In this document: positions 62,264 to 64,000 of the stretch, piece after piece
How the letters are laid out: each line of letters begins with the position of its first letter
Position numbering within the stretch: the first letter of the stretch is position 1
Source of the DNA: Pedobacter punctiformis
GTDB lineage: Bacteria > Bacteroidota > Bacteroidia > Sphingobacteriales > Sphingobacteriaceae
Assembly (NCBI RefSeq): GCF_027213715.1
Contig: NZ_JAPWGM010000001.1
Coordinates: 744,001-808,000 of the forward strand
Length of the DNA: 64,000 nucleotides
Direction: 5' to 3'
Made by a program: the position numbers and the translations under genes
The notes under the pieces: generated by a model
Databases searched by the model: none
Told to the model about the DNA's origin: nothing
Seen by the model: only the letters and a program-made list of their open reading frames with translations

Positions 62264-63901
62264 TTACATCATACCGCCCATACCGCCGCCGCCCATTGGA
62301 GGCATTGATGAGGCACCACCTTCTTCTGGTTCGTCAGCTAAAACAACTTCTGTTGTTAATAACATAGCTGCAATTGAAGCTGCGTTTTCTAATGCTACAC
62401 GACTTACTTTAGTTGGATCGATAACACCCGCACCAATTAAGTTTTCGTAAACATCAGTACGTGCATTATAACCGAAATCGGCTTTACCTTCTTTAACTTT
62501 TTGAACGACGATAGAACCTTCAATACCTGCGTTTTCACAAATTTGACGTAATGGTTCTTCAATAGCACGGCGAATGATCTGAATACCTGTATTCTCATCT
62601 TCGTTAGCACCTTTAAGGTTAGCTAAAGCTTCTACCGCACGGATGAAAGCAACACCACCACCTGCAACGATACCTTCTTCTACAGCCGCACGGGTTGCAT
62701 GTAAAGCATCATCAACACGGTCTTTTTTCTCTTTCATTTCAACCTCACTAGCTGCACCAACATAAAGAACTGCAACACCGCCAGCTAATTTAGCTAAACG
62801 CTCCTGTAATTTTTCTTTATCGTAATCAGATGTAGTGGTTTCAATTTGTGCTTTGATTTGACTAACACGAGATTTAATATCTTCTGAATTACCAGCACCA
62901 TTGATTACTGTTGTATTGTCTTTATCAACAACAACTTTCTCAGCAGAACCTAAATAAGTTAAATCAGCGTTTTCTAGTTTGTAACCTCTTTCTTCTGAAA
63001 CAACGATACCACCAGTTAAAATTGCGATGTCTTCTAACATTGCTTTTCTTCTGTCACCAAAACCCGGAGCTTTAACCGCTACAACTTTCAATGAACCACG
63101 GATTTTGTTAACCACTAATGTAGCTAAAGCTTCACCATCTAAATCTTCAGAAATGATCACCAATGGTTTACCCGTTTGAACTGTTTTTTCTAAAACAGGC
63201 AACAATTCTTTCATGTTGCTGATTTTTTTGTCGTAGATTAAAATGTAAGGGCTATCTAATTCAGCTTCCATTTTATCTGCATTGGTTACAAAATACGGAG
63301 ATAAATAACCTCTGTCAAATTGCATACCTTCTACAGTTTTAACTTCTGTTTCAGTACCTTTTGCTTCTTCTACAGTAATAACACCATCTTTACCAACTTT
63401 GCTCATTGCTTCAGCAATTAAAGCGCCGATAACCTCATCGTTATTTGCTGAGATAGATGCAACTTGTTTAATTTTATTGTTGTCATCACCAACCGCCTGC
63501 GATTGAGATTTTAAGTTTTCTACAACTGCAGCAACTGCTTTGTCGATACCACGTTTTAAATCCATTGGATTTGCACCGGCAGCAACGTTTTTAATACCTG
63601 TTGTAATAATTGCCTGAGCTAAAACGGTTGCAGTAGTTGTACCATCACCAGCAATATCGGCTGTTTTTGAAGCTACTTCTTTAACCATTTGAGCACCCAT
63701 GTTTTCAACCGCATCTTTCAATTCGATTTCTTTAGCAACTGTAACACCATCCTTAGTAATGGCTGGAGAACCGAATTTTTTATCAATAATTACGTTACGT
63801 CCTTTTGGACCTAAAGTTACTTTTACTGCATTCGCAAGAATATCTACACCTCTTTTCAGGGCGTCACGAGCTTCTACGTTATATTTTACTTGTTTTGACA
63901 T
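62264..63901 (-). CDS. groL: Chaperonin GroEL
   Basis: The 60-kDa chaperonin subunit, 545 residues. The sequence opens [33 protein letters not shown] and contains the ATP-binding [12 protein letters not shown], the conserved [13 protein letters not shown] and [14 protein letters not shown] segments, and the Gly/Met-rich tail GGGGMGGMM. The length is normal. The 99 bases upstream to the window edge hold no groES coding sequence, though a groES gene may start beyond the edge. The gene is transcribed leftwards and ends at a clear terminator. Confidence 0.98.
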   Translation of the reverse strand: MSKQVKYNVEARDALKRGVDILANAVKVTLGPKGRNVIIDKKFGSPAITKDGVTVAKEIELKDAVENMGAQMVKEVASKTADIAGDGTTTATVLAQAIITTGIKNVAAGANPMDLKRGIDKAVAAVVENLKSQSQAVGDDNNKIKQVASISANNDEVIGALIAEAMSKVGKDGVITVEEAKGTETEVKTVEGMQFDRGYLSPYFVTNADKMEAELDSPYILIYDKKISNMKELLPVLEKTVQTGKPLVIISEDLDGEALATLVVNKIRGSLKVVAVKAPGFGDRRKAMLEDIAILTGGIVVSEERGYKLENADLTYLGSAEKVVVDKDNTTVINGAGNSEDIKSRVSQIKAQIETTTSDYDKEKLQERLAKLAGGVAVLYVGAASEVEMKEKKDRVDDALHATRAAVEEGIVAGGGVAFIRAVEALANLKGANEDENTGIQIIRRAIEEPLRQICENAGIEGSIVVQKVKEGKADFGYNARTDVYENLIGAGVIDPTKVSRVALENAASIAAMLLTTEVVLADEPEEGGASSMPPMGGGGMGGMM

Positions 63902-64000
63902 TTTTAAGGAATTATTTTAAAGTTTTCATGTTGGAAAGCTGAAACATTTCAACCCTCCGCTTTATATTATTGCAACGTTTAAGGTTACAACATTAGATTT

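Noticed and set aside
63902..64000. A possible groES tail ahead of groL
   Set aside because: The 99 bases to the edge contain no recognisable GroES sequence. A short ATG...TAA frame there is only 12 codons long, so nothing is called.
1..64000. CRISPR arrays, insertion sequences, prophage or conjugative genes
   Set aside because: I looked for regularly spaced repeats, transposase or integrase motifs and phage structural genes in the translated frames and saw none.

Overview
The window is chromosomal DNA from a Bacteroidota bacterium, most likely a Sphingobacteriaceae member close to Pedobacter. The evidence is two complete SusC/SusD pairs, the futalosine menaquinone genes mqnB and mqnD, a nagB fused to a PIG-L-type deacetylase domain, a DUF3127 protein, promoters of the Bacteroidota type (TTTG ... 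TAnnTTTG) and almost no Shine-Dalgarno signal. The base composition is AT-rich throughout. I saw no prophage, insertion sequence, integrase, CRISPR array or rRNA operon. The species assignment is an inference from gene content.

Layout. 1-9.7 kb: an MBL-fold hydrolase (cut by the left edge) with a Rossmann-fold oxidoreductase, tRNA-Asp with a clear promoter and terminator, prfA, lpxH, a secreted S9 prolyl oligopeptidase, a ferredoxin reductase with its 2Fe-2S ferredoxin, and a CtpA-type protease. 9.8-16.6 kb: a small unknown protein, an outer-membrane beta-barrel protein, and a susC-susD-DUF4397 operon. 17-29.7 kb: an amino-sugar and probably peptidoglycan or chitin-fragment utilisation locus, with a second susCD pair, a DeoR regulator, anmK, the fused nagB, a NagX-like membrane acetyltransferase, a LacI regulator and a GHL10 glycoside hydrolase. 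29.9-41.7 kb: an unknown coiled-coil membrane protein, a giant NtrY-like kinase, fabD, folE with a PTPS/QueD homologue, mqnB-mqnD, a two-component pair and a DUF3127 protein with an SSB-like tail. 41.8-50 kb: an rRNA methyltransferase, small proteins, a radical-SAM/DUF4130 DNA-repair pair, a PhoR-like kinase and a phosphate transporter operon. 50-56 kb: a PaiB-like protein, two ECF sigma loci (one with its anti-sigma factor, one followed by small membrane proteins and Hsp20) and a DUF4197 protein. 56-64 kb: a DEAD-box helicase, an AEC transporter, secreted PepC, sdaA, an MgtC-like protein and groL.

The most interesting material is regulatory and lies between genes. (a) The PhoR-like kinase gene and the pit operon each carry TTAACA-N5-TTAACA exactly 9 bases before a -7-like element. 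This is a candidate Pho box with identical geometry at both promoters. (b) The two susC upstream regions share a 28-bp core (27 identical) bracketed by ACGCA pairs repeated at exactly 10 bp, and one of them is shared with the divergent deoR gene. (c) Two CG-centred palindromes 21 bp apart lie between the divergent anmK and nagB, matching the nearby LacI regulator. (d) A 16-bp dyad covers the promoter and start codon of the radical-SAM repair gene. Intergenic regions also hold a probable dps gene remnant and several degenerate hairpin-bearing dispersed repeats.

The window thus reads as core housekeeping DNA carrying one nutrient locus with two regulators, a phosphate-starvation circuit and two envelope or stress sigma loci.
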